In this document: one piece after another, positions 1-9,446 of the stretch
Layout of the letters: each line of letters opens with the position of its first letter
Position numbering within the stretch: position 1 is the first letter of the stretch
NCBI RefSeq assembly: GCF_000478585.1
Contig: NZ_ARWI01000001.1
Location: forward strand, 1,302,001-1,366,000
Length of the DNA stretch: 64,000 nt
Source: Thiomicrorhabdus sp. Kp2
GTDB taxonomy: Bacteria; Pseudomonadota; Gammaproteobacteria; Thiomicrospirales; Thiomicrospiraceae
Direction of reading: 5' to 3'
Translations under genes and position numbers: made by a program
Notes under the pieces: model-generated
Told to the model about the DNA's origin: nothing
Database searches by the model: none
What the model saw: the letters and a program-made list of their open reading frames with translations, nothing else

Positions 1-201
1 ATTAGGTGGAGGTGGCGGGCTTAGCAATTCACCATCAGGTGTTCGTTTATAAAAGCTCTCCATGCCTGCCTCATGGATTACTTCACACACTGAAGCACAT
101 CCATGGCAACAAAAACTCTGTTGAGTGCCATTAATCTCTTTTAAAACCAAATCGCCTTTAGGTATGGCTTGCCCGCAATGAAAGCAACTATTTTTCATCA
201 T
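1..201 (-). CDS. ccoI: CcoI-type copper-transporting P-type ATPase, N-terminal part (truncated by window edge)
   Basis: The 67 codons present on the minus strand encode the cysteine-rich N-terminal domain typical of CcoI/FixI copper ATPases, with a CFHCG pair near the start and a CCHGC motif around residue 30. CcoI pumps copper across the inner membrane for assembly of the CuB centre of cbb3 oxidase. The ATG at 201-199 overlaps the ccoH stop codon (TAATG), so the two are translationally coupled; a second ATG follows immediately. The ATPase core lies outside the window. The call rests on the motif and on the ccoGHI context. Confidence 0.85.
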   Translation of the reverse strand, partial: MMKNSCFHCGQAIPKGDLVLKEINGTQQSFCCHGCASVCEVIHEAGMESFYKRTPDGELLSPPPPPN

Positions 202-722
202 TATTCAGGATCTTGAACCATAATACTTCGGCCGATATTGATACGAATATCACCCTTGGTCACTTCCATAATCAAATCCCATTTGCCTTTTACAGGTAAG
301 CTAAATTCTTGTTCGTATTGTCCTATCCCATCTACTTTATTCATCTCCACGTTGCCATCCAGCTTTCTATCTGCTGGACGGTAAAAATAAAGCGTGGCAG
401 TTTCAACCTCAATAGGATTATTTTCTTTATCTAACACCGATAGTTTTACAGTGTCTTTTTTACCTTCTGACAGAATCGGTAAATCCACCTGTAACTGCCA
501 CCCTATTTTTTCCATACGTTTTTGCTCAGCCAGAATGACATCCATTCTTTTGCCTTGTTCGTAGTAGTCATCAACAACCAATCCTGGGTTTGTCACGATC
601 GCCATACTCACCATAAAAAAATTGACGGTTAAAACGATAAGCAAAATCACAATCCAAGCTATAACAAACGGATTTTTCCAGGCAATACTCCAATCACGAG
701 TATCTTTCTTACTATCAGTCAT
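201..722 (-). CDS. ccoH: CcoH/FixH cbb3 oxidase assembly protein
   Basis: This 173-residue protein has one hydrophobic segment at about residues 17-42 and a periplasmic beta-rich domain, the layout of FixH/CcoH proteins that help assemble or stabilise cbb3 oxidase. The N-terminal segment includes the WKNPFVIAW stretch often seen in the family. It sits between ccoG and ccoI as in many proteobacteria, and its stop overlaps the ccoI start. A strong hairpin between ccoG and this gene (769-800) suggests it is transcribed at a level different from ccoG. Confidence 0.88.
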   Translation of the reverse strand: MTDSKKDTRDWSIAWKNPFVIAWIVILLIVLTVNFFMVSMAIVTNPGLVVDDYYEQGKRMDVILAEQKRMEKIGWQLQVDLPILSEGKKDTVKLSVLDKENNPIEVETATLYFYRPADRKLDGNVEMNKVDGIGQYEQEFSLPVKGKWDLIMEVTKGDIRINIGRSIMVQDPE

Positions 723-768
723 TCCTTTACTCCTAAATTTTGCCAGGAGCTTTACTCCTGAAACGAAA

Positions 769-800
769 AAGCCCTATTAAGGACTTTCCTAAATAGGGCT
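769..800 (-). terminator. Intrinsic terminator downstream of ccoG
   Basis: An inverted repeat (AGCCCTATT near 770-778 against AATAGGGCT at 792-800) forms a stem that on the minus strand is followed by a T-rich run. It lies 50 bases after the ccoG stop and before ccoH, so it would end or attenuate the ccoG transcript. Confidence 0.75.
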
Positions 801-849
801 ATTATAGCTGTAAAATAATTTGTAGCTACAGCTTCATTTTATTATGGCA

Positions 850-2316
850 TTAGCGTTTTTTAGGGCTAATAAATGCCGTTTCATATTTTGCAGATATCGA
901 TTCATTATTTAAATTCACAACATGAATAGTGATTGGTGTACTAGTCTCTGTTAAGTTTTTATTAGGAATCTTAACAAACAAGGTGGTAGCACCAACATTA
1001 CCAGGCTGAACTGTAATCTGTTTATCTGCAATGTATGTCAATCCTTCTGGTCCTGTGACATCAATTTTTGCCAACATGACTTCATTAGACTTATTCACAA
1101 CCTTAACTGTCCATTTATTCTGAATATTACCATCACTCATTTGAACAAACAGTGGTGAACGCTCATGCAGTGCCTTTAAGTCGATTGGTGACATAGTTAG
1201 TAGACCATAAACCATAGCGATAGCCGCAAAAGCCATAATCGCTGAATATACGATTACTCTTGGTCGCTTAAATAAAGGTGGGGGCTTTTGTCCGGCAAAC
1301 TCTGCAAGTGAGGCGTAACGGATTAATCCACGTGGTTTTTTGATTTTATCCATAACAGAATCACAGGCATCGATACATAAACCACAGGTTATACAACCAA
1401 ATTGTTGACCTCGTCTAATATCTACACCTGTTGGGCAAACTGCGACACAAAGGTTACAGTCAATACAGTCACCTAAATCAGGAGCTTCTTCACCTGGTTT
1501 AAGACGCTTCATTCTCCCTCTTGGTTCTCCACGATCCACATCGTATGTTGGAACAACGGTTTGGGTATCAATCATTGCACCCTGGATACGAGCATAAGGG
1601 CAAAAACCGATGCAAGTTTGCTCACGCAAAATGCCTGCAAAGAAGAATGTCGCTGCGGCTAAACCTAAAATAACACTTGTTTCTGTTCCACCCCATTCAA
1701 AACTAAACAAACGTGCCCACAAATCAAACGCATCAGTAAAGTATGCGACAAAACTGAACGAAGTCATAAAAGCGATAATAGCCCACAGCACAAATTTAGG
1801 AAGCTTAGTCTTAATTTTAGAAAGGCTCATAGGTGCTTCATCTAACTTAATACGCTTGTTAGGTTGACCCTCAAACTTCTCTTCAATCCAAGTAAAAACA
1901 TCGGTCCATACAGTATGAAAACAAAAATATCCACACCAAAGACGCCCTGCTACAGCCGTAGATGCTGCTAGCAGAAGTGCGCCAAAGAGCAGAATCATGG
2001 CTAGCATCCAAATATCTTGAGGAAGAATTGTAATTCCAAAAATATGAAATTGACGGTTTGCTAAGTCAAATAACAAGGCTTGGTGACCATCCCATCTAAA
2101 ATACGGGAAAATAAAAAGAGACAACCAAAACGCTGCTGTTATCCATTTAATGGTTCGAAATTTTCCAGGCATTCTTTTTGCATGGACTGTACCACCAGTG
2201 TGCACGGGTAATATCTCTACACCAATATTTTGTAGATTTTTATTATCCAAATCCATATCATCAAGAACGGAACCTGTTTGTCCATTATCTCGATACAACT
2301 CTTTTTTATCTGACAT
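850..2316 (-). CDS. ccoG: CcoG cytochrome c oxidase accessory protein (polyferredoxin)
   Basis: A 488-residue membrane protein of the CcoG/FixG/RdxA family. It has several hydrophobic segments in the first half, a GFCPYARIQ motif near residue 235, then two ferredoxin-like cysteine clusters (CIDCNLCVAVCP and CITCGLCIDACD) that should bind two [4Fe-4S] centres, and a C-terminal Ig-like domain. The family is known to reduce copper during cbb3 oxidase maturation. It is the usual neighbour of ccoNOQP and has normal full length. Terminator-like hairpins lie on both sides (769-800 and 2410-2440), so it may form its own transcription unit. Confidence 0.95.
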   Translation of the reverse strand: MSDKKELYRDNGQTGSVLDDMDLDNKNLQNIGVEILPVHTGGTVHAKRMPGKFRTIKWITAAFWLSLFIFPYFRWDGHQALLFDLANRQFHIFGITILPQDIWMLAMILLFGALLLAASTAVAGRLWCGYFCFHTVWTDVFTWIEEKFEGQPNKRIKLDEAPMSLSKIKTKLPKFVLWAIIAFMTSFSFVAYFTDAFDLWARLFSFEWGGTETSVILGLAAATFFFAGILREQTCIGFCPYARIQGAMIDTQTVVPTYDVDRGEPRGRMKRLKPGEEAPDLGDCIDCNLCVAVCPTGVDIRRGQQFGCITCGLCIDACDSVMDKIKKPRGLIRYASLAEFAGQKPPPLFKRPRVIVYSAIMAFAAIAMVYGLLTMSPIDLKALHERSPLFVQMSDGNIQNKWTVKVVNKSNEVMLAKIDVTGPEGLTYIADKQITVQPGNVGATTLFVKIPNKNLTETSTPITIHVVNLNNESISAKYETAFISPKKR

Positions 2317-2409
2317 AGGGCTATCCTTGCAACCAGTCTAATTAGAAGGCTATTCTATAAAAATAACCTTATCAATCATAAGTAAATTTTTCTATCTATT
2401 TCCATAAAC

Positions 2410-2440
2410 AAAAATAGGCCTTTATTGCAGGCCTATTTTT
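2410..2440 (-). terminator. Intrinsic terminator after the 46-residue ORF
   Basis: A perfect 12-bp stem, AAAAATAGGCCT at 2410-2421 against AGGCCTATTTTT at 2429-2440, with a 7-base loop. On the minus strand it ends in a T run. It lies downstream of the small membrane ORF at 2456-2596 and upstream of ccoG, so it should separate the two. Confidence 0.85.
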
Positions 2441-2455
2441 GTTTACAGAAAATGC

Positions 2456-2596
2456 TTAACTTTCTTTATCTTCGTCTTTCTCAAGCCCTTCAATGCCTCG
2501 TGTGGCTTTCCAACCAAAACCGATAAGAGCAACAATACTCAACACCAGTGCACCAATTGAAATCCATAGGACGAAATCGCTATTTAACTCATTCAT
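2456..2596 (-). CDS. Small single-pass membrane protein of 46 residues next to ccoP
   Basis: A short ORF on the minus strand beginning MNELNSDFVLW and ending KDEDKES. One hydrophobic helix spans about residues 9-29, followed by a charged, acidic cytoplasmic tail. The start has a good ribosome binding site (GGAGA, about 6 bases upstream). It lies 110 bases after ccoP with a hairpin between, and it has its own terminator. I do not recognise a named family. The position suggests a small accessory protein of the cbb3 locus, comparable in size with CcoM or CcoQ, but that is inference from context only. Confidence 0.7.
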   Translation of the reverse strand: MNELNSDFVLWISIGALVLSIVALIGFGWKATRGIEGLEKDEDKES

Positions 2597-2610
2597 AATC
2601 TTCTCCAAAG

Positions 2611-2624
2611 TTGATTAATATCAA
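2611..2624. promoter_or_regulatory. FNR/ANR-like dyad TTGATTAATATCAA
   Basis: This 14-base site matches the FNR/ANR consensus TTGAT-N4-ATCAA at all ten defined positions. It lies 14 bases upstream of the small ORF start. That is too close to be a classical activator site at -41.5 for this gene, so if functional it would more likely block transcription or mark another promoter. Confidence 0.5.
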
Positions 2625-2647
2625 GAATCTAGTATTACCAAAAATGA

Positions 2648-2675
2648 AAAAGGAGAACATAAGCTCTCCTTTTTT
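2648..2675 (-). terminator. Intrinsic terminator after ccoP
   Basis: A 10-bp stem (AAAAAGGAGA at 2648-2657 with TCTCCTTTTT at 2666-2675) lies 30 bases downstream of the ccoP stop. It has a T run on the minus strand and should end the ccoNOQP transcript before the small ORF. Confidence 0.85.
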
Positions 2676-2705
2676 AGTCATCTAATCGAGTGCTAAAGCA
2701 CTCAA

Positions 2706-3614
2706 CTATTGACCCCCACCCAATGAGTGGACATAAACAGCTAAACGTTTAATGTTTACATCTGCATTTGGTAAACGCTCTTTGAAAGCAGGCATAACAG
2801 CCTGACGAGTTCCCTCGACATATTCACCATTTTTCTTAACATTCACACCGTTTGCAATCACACCTCTGATCGATTCACGATCAGAAGAGAAACGCCATAC
2901 TTGGTCTGTTAGATTCGCAGCCCCTGCAGGAGCCAAAGGCTTACCAGCAGGTCCGTGACATGCTAAACACATACCTTTTGCATATACCGCTTTACCTGCA
3001 GCAAAAGCAGCATCACCACCTTTACCTTCAGATAATGCAATAACATAATCAGTAACATCTTCGATCTCTTGATCGTTTAAGTTACCCATCATACCTTTTG
3101 CAGGCATATTACCAATACGACCGTTTTTAATAGACGCTTCGATCTGGTTTACGTTACCACCCCAAAGCCAATCATCATCAGCCAATACAGGGAAGTTAGG
3201 GTTACCAGCTCCACCTACTGCGTGACAAGCTGCACAGTAATCACCAAACAACATTTTTGATGTTGCAACCGCATAAGACTTAAGCTCTTCATCTTTTAAG
3301 ATGTCAGCTACCGACATAGCGGCTAACTTCTCTTCTTTGTCAGCAAACTTAGCTACACGCCAGTCTTTCAACACTTTATAGTCGTCGTGATATTCATTAA
3401 CCTGAGTCCAATCAGCCATACCTTTTGTATGCTGACCAAGCTCATTCGTTAATGGAATGGTTGGATAATAAAGTGCATAAAAAACAATCATGATGAAACC
3501 CGCATAGAAAGATAACATCCACCAAAGCGGTGGTGGGTTATCTAATTCACGGATATCTTCATCCCAAATATGACCAGTGTTCCCTTCATCTGGCCATGGA
3601 TTATGATGTGCCAT
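2706..3614 (-). CDS. ccoP: cbb3-type cytochrome c oxidase subunit III (dihaem cytochrome c)
   Basis: A 302-residue membrane-anchored dihaem cytochrome. It has a hydrophobic anchor at about residues 31-52, then two c-type haem sites: C127-C130-H131 (YCAACH) and C216-C219-H220 (MCLACH). Length and order fit CcoP, which passes electrons from soluble cytochrome c to CcoO and CcoN. It is the last gene of ccoNOQP, 21 bases after ccoQ, and is followed by a strong terminator. It ends in a short glycine-rich tail. No anomaly is visible. Confidence 0.97.
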   Translation of the reverse strand: MAHHNPWPDEGNTGHIWDEDIRELDNPPPLWWMLSFYAGFIMIVFYALYYPTIPLTNELGQHTKGMADWTQVNEYHDDYKVLKDWRVAKFADKEEKLAAMSVADILKDEELKSYAVATSKMLFGDYCAACHAVGGAGNPNFPVLADDDWLWGGNVNQIEASIKNGRIGNMPAKGMMGNLNDQEIEDVTDYVIALSEGKGGDAAFAAGKAVYAKGMCLACHGPAGKPLAPAGAANLTDQVWRFSSDRESIRGVIANGVNVKKNGEYVEGTRQAVMPAFKERLPNADVNIKRLAVYVHSLGGGQ

Positions 3615-3635
3615 ATTTAAATCTCCTTAAAATGA

Positions 3636-3818
3636 CTAGTCATCGTTCAGTATCTTATATTTCTGCTCTTCCATCTCTTTACGTTTGCTAGGACGTAAAG
3701 CCATCGCAAAGGTAATTAACATGCCAAGAAATACAAGTACTGTAACAATTAAACCTGCCCAATCCTGTGTCGTCAAAGACGACCAGTCGGTGCTAAAATA
3801 ACGTTCTAGATTACTCAC
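3636..3818 (-). CDS. ccoQ: cbb3-type cytochrome oxidase subunit CcoQ
   Basis: A 60-residue protein with one membrane helix (about residues 20-42) followed by a charged tail (RPSKRKEMEEQK). This is the standard pattern of CcoQ/FixQ, a small subunit that stabilises the cbb3 complex. It lies between ccoO and ccoP with gaps of 5 and 21 bases. The family is weakly conserved in sequence, so the call depends on size, topology and position. Confidence 0.93.
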   Translation of the reverse strand: MSNLERYFSTDWSSLTTQDWAGLIVTVLVFLGMLITFAMALRPSKRKEMEEQKYKILNDD

Positions 3819-3823
3819 AGGAC

Positions 3824-4654
3824 TTACTGACGGTATACTTTGCTGTCATCCAGCTTAACCATCGTTCCAAGTACTTGTAGGTAAGCAACCATTGCATCCA
3901 TCTCGGTATAACCTTCGATAGCGGCATTAGCATTTTCAATTTCTTCGTCTGTATATGGCACACCTAGTGTACGCATAACAGATAAACGTGTAGACATATC
4001 ACGCTTAGTGCCAAAGAAATCTTCAGATACTGGTTTTTCAGCTAACCAAGGATAAGCTGGCATAACTGATTCAGGAACCATGTCCTGTGGACGCAATAAA
4101 TGAAGAACATGCCATTCATCAGAGTATTTACCACCTAAACGTGCAATATCTGGACCAGTACGTTTAGAACCCCATTGCATTGGGTGGTCATACATTGATT
4201 CTGTAGCAAGTGAAAAGTGACCATAACGTTCACGTTCATCACGGAAAGGACGAATCATTTGTGAGTGACAAATATAACAACCTTCACGAAGATATAAGTC
4301 ACGACCAGCTAGTTCTAGAGGAGTGTAAGGGCGAACACCGTCACCTGCTTTCCAATCCGCTACAACCCACTTACCGTTATTATCTTGTTTGTAAAGTGCT
4401 TTGTCTGATACTAATTTACCATTAGCATCTTCTGTAAATGTACGCTCCCAAACTAATTCAGGGAACTTCTCGTTTTTAACGTTACCGTACTTATCTGTTT
4501 TTTCAGTGTAATCTACAGCTGACTTGAGATAAAACAACGGAACGATTTCAACGATACCAGCAATCGAAACTGCTAGCGCTGTCGCCAGGAATAAAGCGAA
4601 GATATTACGCTCTAAGCCTTCCTGGATATTTTTTGGTGCTTCATTATCTGCCAT
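3824..4654 (-). CDS. ccoO: cbb3-type cytochrome c oxidase subunit II (monohaem cytochrome c)
   Basis: A 276-residue CcoO/FixO protein. It has an N-terminal membrane anchor (about residues 17-41), one c-type haem site C126-C129-H130 (CYICHSQ) with the following RPFRDE stretch typical of the family, and methionine-containing segments toward the C terminus that can supply the axial ligand. It is longer than many CcoO proteins (about 200-240). The extra length lies at about residues 48-108, between anchor and haem site, and is rich in charged residues. It is the second gene of the operon. Confidence 0.96.
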   Translation of the reverse strand: MADNEAPKNIQEGLERNIFALFLATALAVSIAGIVEIVPLFYLKSAVDYTEKTDKYGNVKNEKFPELVWERTFTEDANGKLVSDKALYKQDNNGKWVVADWKAGDGVRPYTPLELAGRDLYLREGCYICHSQMIRPFRDERERYGHFSLATESMYDHPMQWGSKRTGPDIARLGGKYSDEWHVLHLLRPQDMVPESVMPAYPWLAEKPVSEDFFGTKRDMSTRLSVMRTLGVPYTDEEIENANAAIEGYTEMDAMVAYLQVLGTMVKLDDSKVYRQ

Positions 4655-4728
4655 GAGTTTGTGCTCCTCAACTCATAAATTTTTCAATTTAAGCGGCGTT
4701 TTAACAACCGCTTAATCTGACTTACTAC

Positions 4729-6159
4729 TTATGCGTGTGCTTCAACTGTATTTGTCGCTTTAGCATTTGCCATACGAATCGTCATAACAACGTTATATAG
4801 CATGATTGCAGCACCAGTGAAGAATAATAACCCACCGAATGCACGCATCGCATAATAAGGGTGCATAGCTGAAACGGATTCAGCAAAAGTATACGCAAGC
4901 GTTCCGTACTCATCATAAGCACGCCACATTAGACCTTGCATAATACCTGATACCCACATCGCAACGATATAGAATACCGTACCGATAGTTGCCAACCAGA
5001 AATGGAAGTTAATCAACTGCATAGAGTACATTTCAGTATTCCAAAGTTTCATTACCATGTGGTATAGCGCACCAATCGAAACCATTGCAACCCAACCTAA
5101 CGCACCAGAGTGAACGTGACCAACCGTCCAGTCAGTGTAGTGAGAAAGAGCGTTTACAGTTTTTGCAGCCATTACAGGCCCTTCAAAAGTAGACATTGCA
5201 TAGAAGGCTAAAGAGATAATCAAGAAACGTAAGATATAATCTGTACGAAGTCTATCCCAAGCACCAGATAGCGTTAACATACCGTTTAATGCACCACCCC
5301 ATGAAGGAATGATCATAGCCAATGAAATTACTGCACCTAATGAACCTGTCCAATCTGGAAGCGCTGTGTACTGAAGGTGGTGAGCACCTAACCATACATA
5401 ACCGAACATTAATGCCCAGAAGTGAATTACAGATAAACGGTAAGAGTAAATTGGACGTTGTGCTTGCTTAGGTACAAAGTAGTACATAATTGCAAGGAAA
5501 CCAGCCGTTAAGAAGAAACCTACCGCATTATGTCCCCACCACCATTGAATCATTGCATCTTGCACACCAGCGAACATAGAGTACGAACGGAACAATGAAA
5601 CTGGGATAGCTAAACCGTTTACTACATATAAATATGTGATTGCAATCATCATACCCATAAAGAACCAGTTTGAAACATAAACACTCGGGTGTGTCTCTTT
5701 ATTACGTGAAGCAATCGTCATTACAAAGTTGAACGTATACATTGTCCAAACCAAAGCAATCGCAATCGCTAAAGGCCATTCTTGCTCGTGGTACTCTTTA
5801 CCTGTTGTCATCCCTAAAGCTAGAGTTACAACTGTTGCTAAAAGACCAATTGTGAACAAAATTGCAGTCCACCAAGCTAAGCCATTGCTCCATAGTTTTA
5901 CACCATTGGTTCTTTGAACCGTGTAAAACGCAGTCGCCATTAACGTCATACCACCAAATGCAAAGATAACGGTATTCGTATGAATAACACGTAGTCGAGC
6001 AAAAGTGATTTCCGCAATATCAAAATTTAACGCAGGCCACGCAAGTTCTGCTGCTGCATAAGTACCCATAAGTGTACCTAACACCAAGAAAACAATTGCA
6101 CCTACCGCTAAATACTTAACCACGCCATTATCATATTGTGGTTTTACTGTAGTATCCAT
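4729..6159 (-). CDS. ccoN: cbb3-type cytochrome c oxidase catalytic subunit I
   Basis: A 476-residue haem-copper oxidase subunit with 12 predicted membrane helices. Conserved histidines are visible: H60 in RVIH (low-spin haem b ligand), H210 in WWWGHNAVGF, the H260-H261 pair for CuB, and H348/H350 in VGHVHSG for the haems. CcoN reduces oxygen at a haem b3-CuB centre and pumps protons, with high oxygen affinity suited to microaerobic sulfur oxidation. It is the first gene of ccoNOQP, and the 451-base region upstream, shared with divergent hisB, must hold its promoter. Confidence 0.98.
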   Translation of the reverse strand: MDTTVKPQYDNGVVKYLAVGAIVFLVLGTLMGTYAAAELAWPALNFDIAEITFARLRVIHTNTVIFAFGGMTLMATAFYTVQRTNGVKLWSNGLAWWTAILFTIGLLATVVTLALGMTTGKEYHEQEWPLAIAIALVWTMYTFNFVMTIASRNKETHPSVYVSNWFFMGMMIAITYLYVVNGLAIPVSLFRSYSMFAGVQDAMIQWWWGHNAVGFFLTAGFLAIMYYFVPKQAQRPIYSYRLSVIHFWALMFGYVWLGAHHLQYTALPDWTGSLGAVISLAMIIPSWGGALNGMLTLSGAWDRLRTDYILRFLIISLAFYAMSTFEGPVMAAKTVNALSHYTDWTVGHVHSGALGWVAMVSIGALYHMVMKLWNTEMYSMQLINFHFWLATIGTVFYIVAMWVSGIMQGLMWRAYDEYGTLAYTFAESVSAMHPYYAMRAFGGLLFFTGAAIMLYNVVMTIRMANAKATNTVEAHA

Positions 6160-6610
6160 CAGTCGGATCCCCTTTATAGTCTTAATATTCTGTCTTTATC
6201 TATCATTAAATTTTTGCCCCAAAACAAACAAAAACTTAACGGACCATTTTAGATACAGACTCCTCAACACGCATTATACCTGCAACAGGACTGTAACTCA
6301 GCCAAAAACGTCTTTAAAACTTAATTCACATCAAGAAATTCAATAGAATCAAGCCTTGAAAAGCGCTTTTATAAACTTAGACACTTAAAAAAATCTTTGG
6401 CATTATCCCAAATACACAAGCCTCTTTATACTAAAAAAAATTTATAGGGGTCCTCAGATTATTTTTATACTTCCTGTGTGCTAGGCTTTTATTCACATGT
6501 TTAACGGCTAACTTCAACAACTAGATTTCATGTGATTATTAAGACTCAAAGTATCCAATAATATTATTTTCAGTTATCATATTGAACTACTTTATATTAG
6601 GAATCATGTT
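6160..6610. promoter_or_regulatory. Divergent intergenic region between ccoN and hisB
   Basis: These 451 AT-rich bases separate the divergent ccoN and hisB genes and must contain both promoters. I found no perfect FNR dyad upstream of ccoN, no clear ribosomal leader peptide with a histidine run upstream of hisB, and no tRNA or ORF. The boundaries of the promoters cannot be fixed by eye. Confidence 0.5.
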
Positions 6611-7198
6611 ATGCGAACTGCAAGCGTTGAACGCGATACTTTAGAAACTCAAATTCAAATCACTGTCAACTTAGATGGTGACGGTACAGCAACATTTGAT
6701 ACAGGCGTACCTTTTTTTGAACATATGCTAGACCAAATTGCTCGACATGGCATGATAGACATTGACATAAAGGCCAATGGAGATACTCACATTGACGACC
6801 ATCATACGGTTGAAGATGTAGGCATTACCCTTGGTCAAGCCATAAATAAAGCAGTGGGCGATAAAAAAGGCATCACTCGTTATGGCCACGCTTACGTACC
6901 ATTAGACGAAGCGCTTTCTCGTGTAGTAATTGATCTATCTGGGAGACCAGGCCTGGTCTTTAATGCCGACTTTACCCGTGAAAAAATTGGAAACTTTGAA
7001 ACAGAACTAGTCTTTGAATTTTTTCAAGGCTTTGTTAATCATTGCAACGCAACACTACATATTGATTGTTTACGTGGCCATAATTCTCACCACCAAGCCG
7101 AAACCATCTTCAAAGCGTTTGGCCGCGCTTTACGCATGGCATTAAGCCAAGATGAGAGAATGGCAGGCAAAATGCCTTCTACCAAAGGCAGTCTATAA
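6611..7198 (+). CDS. hisB: Imidazoleglycerol-phosphate dehydratase
   Basis: A 195-residue monofunctional IGP dehydratase, unlike the bifunctional enterobacterial HisB. Metal-binding motifs are visible: [11 protein letters not shown] near residue 38, DDHHTVED near 67 and HNSHHQAE near 160, which bind two manganese ions. It performs the sixth step of histidine synthesis. It is the first gene of a tight hisB-hisH-hisA-hisF-hisE run, and its stop TAA directly abuts the hisH ATG. A nearby ATG at 6606 is out of frame. It carries one CCAGGCCTGG copy (6947-6956), read as PGL. Confidence 0.97.
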   Translation: MRTASVERDTLETQIQITVNLDGDGTATFDTGVPFFEHMLDQIARHGMIDIDIKANGDTHIDDHHTVEDVGITLGQAINKAVGDKKGITRYGHAYVPLDEALSRVVIDLSGRPGLVFNADFTREKIGNFETELVFEFFQGFVNHCNATLHIDCLRGHNSHHQAETIFKAFGRALRMALSQDERMAGKMPSTKGSL

Positions 7199-7837
7199 AT
7201 GAACCAGAAGCTAGTTGCCGTTATTGATTATGGCATGGGTAATTTACGCTCTGTTTCCAAAGCGGCTGAACATGTGTCGCCAGAAAACACTCGTATTTTA
7301 GTCACCAACAACCCCGACGACATTGCCAATGCTGATGCCGTCATCTTTCCAGGCCAAGGTGCTGCCAAAGCCTGTATGAATGCTTTGCAGAAAACGGGCA
7401 TGATTCACCCTGTACAACAAGCGGCTAAAGAAAAACCTTTTTTAGGTATCTGTATGGGTCTTCAAGTTCTTATGACCCACAGCGATGAGAACCAAGGCAT
7501 TCAATGCATGGATGTCATTCCTGGCAATGTTCAGCATTTTGATTTTGAAGAAAACAGCCCTCTAAAAACACCACACATGGGCTGGAACCAGATCCTGCAA
7601 ACAAAAGAGCACGCGTTATGGCATAACATTCCACAAGACAGTCGCTTCTATTTTGTTCACAGCTACTATGTACAACCAGAACATTCTGACTATATTTGCG
7701 GACAAACAACGCACGGAATCACATTTCCATCCGCGTTAAGCCACAATAACTTATTTGCAATTCAAGCCCACCCTGAAAAAAGTGCTGACCACGGCTTACA
7801 GCTATTTAAAAACTTTTTACAGTGGAACGGACAATAA
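7199..7837 (+). CDS. hisH: Imidazole glycerol phosphate synthase, glutamine amidotransferase subunit
   Basis: A 212-residue class I glutamine amidotransferase. The catalytic cysteine lies in GICMGLQ (about residue 83), and the catalytic histidine and glutamate in QAHPEKS near residue 190. HisH releases ammonia from glutamine and channels it to HisF. It starts directly after the hisB stop and is followed 18 bases later by hisA, with the ordinary gene order of this pathway segment. Confidence 0.97.
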   Translation: MNQKLVAVIDYGMGNLRSVSKAAEHVSPENTRILVTNNPDDIANADAVIFPGQGAAKACMNALQKTGMIHPVQQAAKEKPFLGICMGLQVLMTHSDENQGIQCMDVIPGNVQHFDFEENSPLKTPHMGWNQILQTKEHALWHNIPQDSRFYFVHSYYVQPEHSDYICGQTTHGITFPSALSHNNLFAIQAHPEKSADHGLQLFKNFLQWNGQ

Positions 7838-7855
7838 ATTTTAAAGGTTTAAAAA

Positions 7856-8596
7856 ATGTTATTAATTCCTGCTATCGACTTAAAAGATGGTGAATGCGTA
7901 CGCCTTCGTCAAGGCATTATGGAAGACGCAACCGTATTTTCAGGTGATATTGTTGCCATGGCTCAACGCTGGGTAGATCAAGATGCACGTCGCTTGCATA
8001 TGGTTGATTTAAATGGCGCTTTTGACGGCAAACCAGTCAACGGCGAAGCGGTTTATCAAGTTCGCCAAGCTTTTCCTGATTTACCAATACAAATTGGTGG
8101 CGGTATTCGAGACCTACAAACCATTGAAGCCTATCTAAATGCTGGCGTAAGCTACTGCATCATTGGCACAAAAGCCGTTCACAACCCTGAATTCGTTGCC
8201 GAAGCCTGCAAAGCCTTTCCAGGACACATCATGGTTGGTTTAGATGCCAAAGATGGCATGGTGGCAATCAATGGCTGGGCAGAAGTGACAGACCACGAAG
8301 TCACTCAACTTGGAAAACAGTTCGAAGACGACGGTGTTGAAGCCATTATCTATACTGATATCGGTCGTGATGGCATGATGCAAGGCGTAAACATTGAAGC
8401 CACGCAAGCTTTAGCCAAAGCTCTGACCATTCCAATTATCGCCTCTGGTGGAATCACAAACTTAGACGACATCCGCAAATTGGCCGAAATTGAAGCTGAC
8501 GGGGTTACTGGCGCAATTACAGGTCGTGCAATCTATGAAGGCACTTTAGACTTTAAAGAAGGTCAAACCCTTTCCGACCAACTTGCCCCAAAATAA
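7856..8596 (+). CDS. hisA: ProFAR isomerase (HisA)
   Basis: A 246-residue beta/alpha barrel that isomerises ProFAR to PRFAR. The catalytic aspartate is in the N-terminal IPAIDLKDG motif (about residue 8) and a second aspartate in YTDIGRDG near residue 169; the phosphate loops are IQIGGGIR (about 79-86) and ASGGI near 200. Length is normal. It is separated from hisF by 76 bases that include a 20-bp perfect palindrome of the CCAGGCCTGG family. Confidence 0.97.
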   Translation: MLLIPAIDLKDGECVRLRQGIMEDATVFSGDIVAMAQRWVDQDARRLHMVDLNGAFDGKPVNGEAVYQVRQAFPDLPIQIGGGIRDLQTIEAYLNAGVSYCIIGTKAVHNPEFVAEACKAFPGHIMVGLDAKDGMVAINGWAEVTDHEVTQLGKQFEDDGVEAIIYTDIGRDGMMQGVNIEATQALAKALTIPIIASGGITNLDDIRKLAEIEADGVTGAITGRAIYEGTLDFKEGQTLSDQLAPK

Positions 8597-8604
8597 CAAT
8601 TAAA

Positions 8605-8624
8605 ACTTACCAGGCCTGGTAAGT
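8605..8624. repeat. CCAGGCCTGG-family palindrome between hisA and hisF
   Basis: A 20-base perfect palindrome, ACTTACCAGGCCTGGTAAGT, lies in the 76-base gap between hisA and hisF. The core is the dispersed 10-mer; here the flanks are also self-complementary. There is no T run after it, so it is not a typical terminator, though it could form a hairpin in the his mRNA. Confidence 0.9.
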
Positions 8625-8672
8625 CTTACTTATGACCAAGCCTTAAAACAATACTCAAATAGGAACAAACCC

Positions 8673-9446
8673 ATGAGTCTTGCAAAACGCATTATTCCTT
8701 GCCTAGACGTCGATGACGGCCGTGTTGTTAAAGGCGTACAATTTGTTGATATTCGCGATGCTGGTGACCCAGTAGAAGTTGCAAAACGTTACGACCAACA
8801 AGGTGCAGACGAAATCACCTTTTTAGATATCACGGCCACAGCGCATGAGCGCAACACCACGGTACACATGGTTGAACAGGTCGCAAGCCAAGTATTCATC
8901 CCGCTAACGGTTGGCGGAGGAATTCGTTGTGTCGAAGACATTCGCACCATGCTCAACGCTGGCGCTGACAAAGTCGCCATTAACTCAGCGGCTATCTTTA
9001 ACCCCGCTTTTGTTAAAGAAGCCTGTGATGCGTTTGGCTCACAATGCATTGTTGTCGCGATTGATGCCAAAAAAGTCAGTACTGAAGGTGAAGACAACAA
9101 ATGGGAAATCTTCACTCATGGCGGCCGAAAAGAGACTGGGATTGATGCAGTTGATTGGGCGGTAAGAATGGCGGAACTTGGCGCAGGTGAACTATTAGTT
9201 ACCAGCATGGATCGAGACGGAACCAAAATTGGTTTTGACTTAGAACTAACACGAGCAATTTCTGACAGTGTCACTATCCCCGTAATAGCTTCGGGTGGCG
9301 TAGGCGAACTCTCCCACCTTGCAAAAGGGATTACCGAAGGCCATGCTGAAGCCGTTTTAGCCGCAAGCATCTTCCATTTTGGACAACACACCGTTGAAGA
9401 AGCAAAACTTGCTATGCAAAAAGAAGGTATCGAGGTGAGACTATGA
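8673..9446 (+). CDS. hisF: Imidazole glycerol phosphate synthase, cyclase subunit
   Basis: A 257-residue beta/alpha barrel paralogous to HisA. It has [15 protein letters not shown] at the N terminus with catalytic Asp near residue 11, the VGGGIR phosphate loop near 81, Asp at about 130 in VVAIDAK, and ASGGVG near 220. It forms IGP and AICAR from PRFAR with ammonia from HisH. Its last codons overlap the hisE start by four bases (ATGA), so the two are translationally coupled. Confidence 0.98.
   Translation: MSLAKRIIPCLDVDDGRVVKGVQFVDIRDAGDPVEVAKRYDQQGADEITFLDITATAHERNTTVHMVEQVASQVFIPLTVGGGIRCVEDIRTMLNAGADKVAINSAAIFNPAFVKEACDAFGSQCIVVAIDAKKVSTEGEDNKWEIFTHGGRKETGIDAVDWAVRMAELGAGELLVTSMDRDGTKIGFDLELTRAISDSVTIPVIASGGVGELSHLAKGITEGHAEAVLAASIFHFGQHTVEEAKLAMQKEGIEVRL

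Noticed and set aside
8789-9391. Two open frames of 91-108 codons on the minus strand opposite hisF
   Set aside because: Serine- and proline-rich antisense translations of a conserved gene; no start signals.
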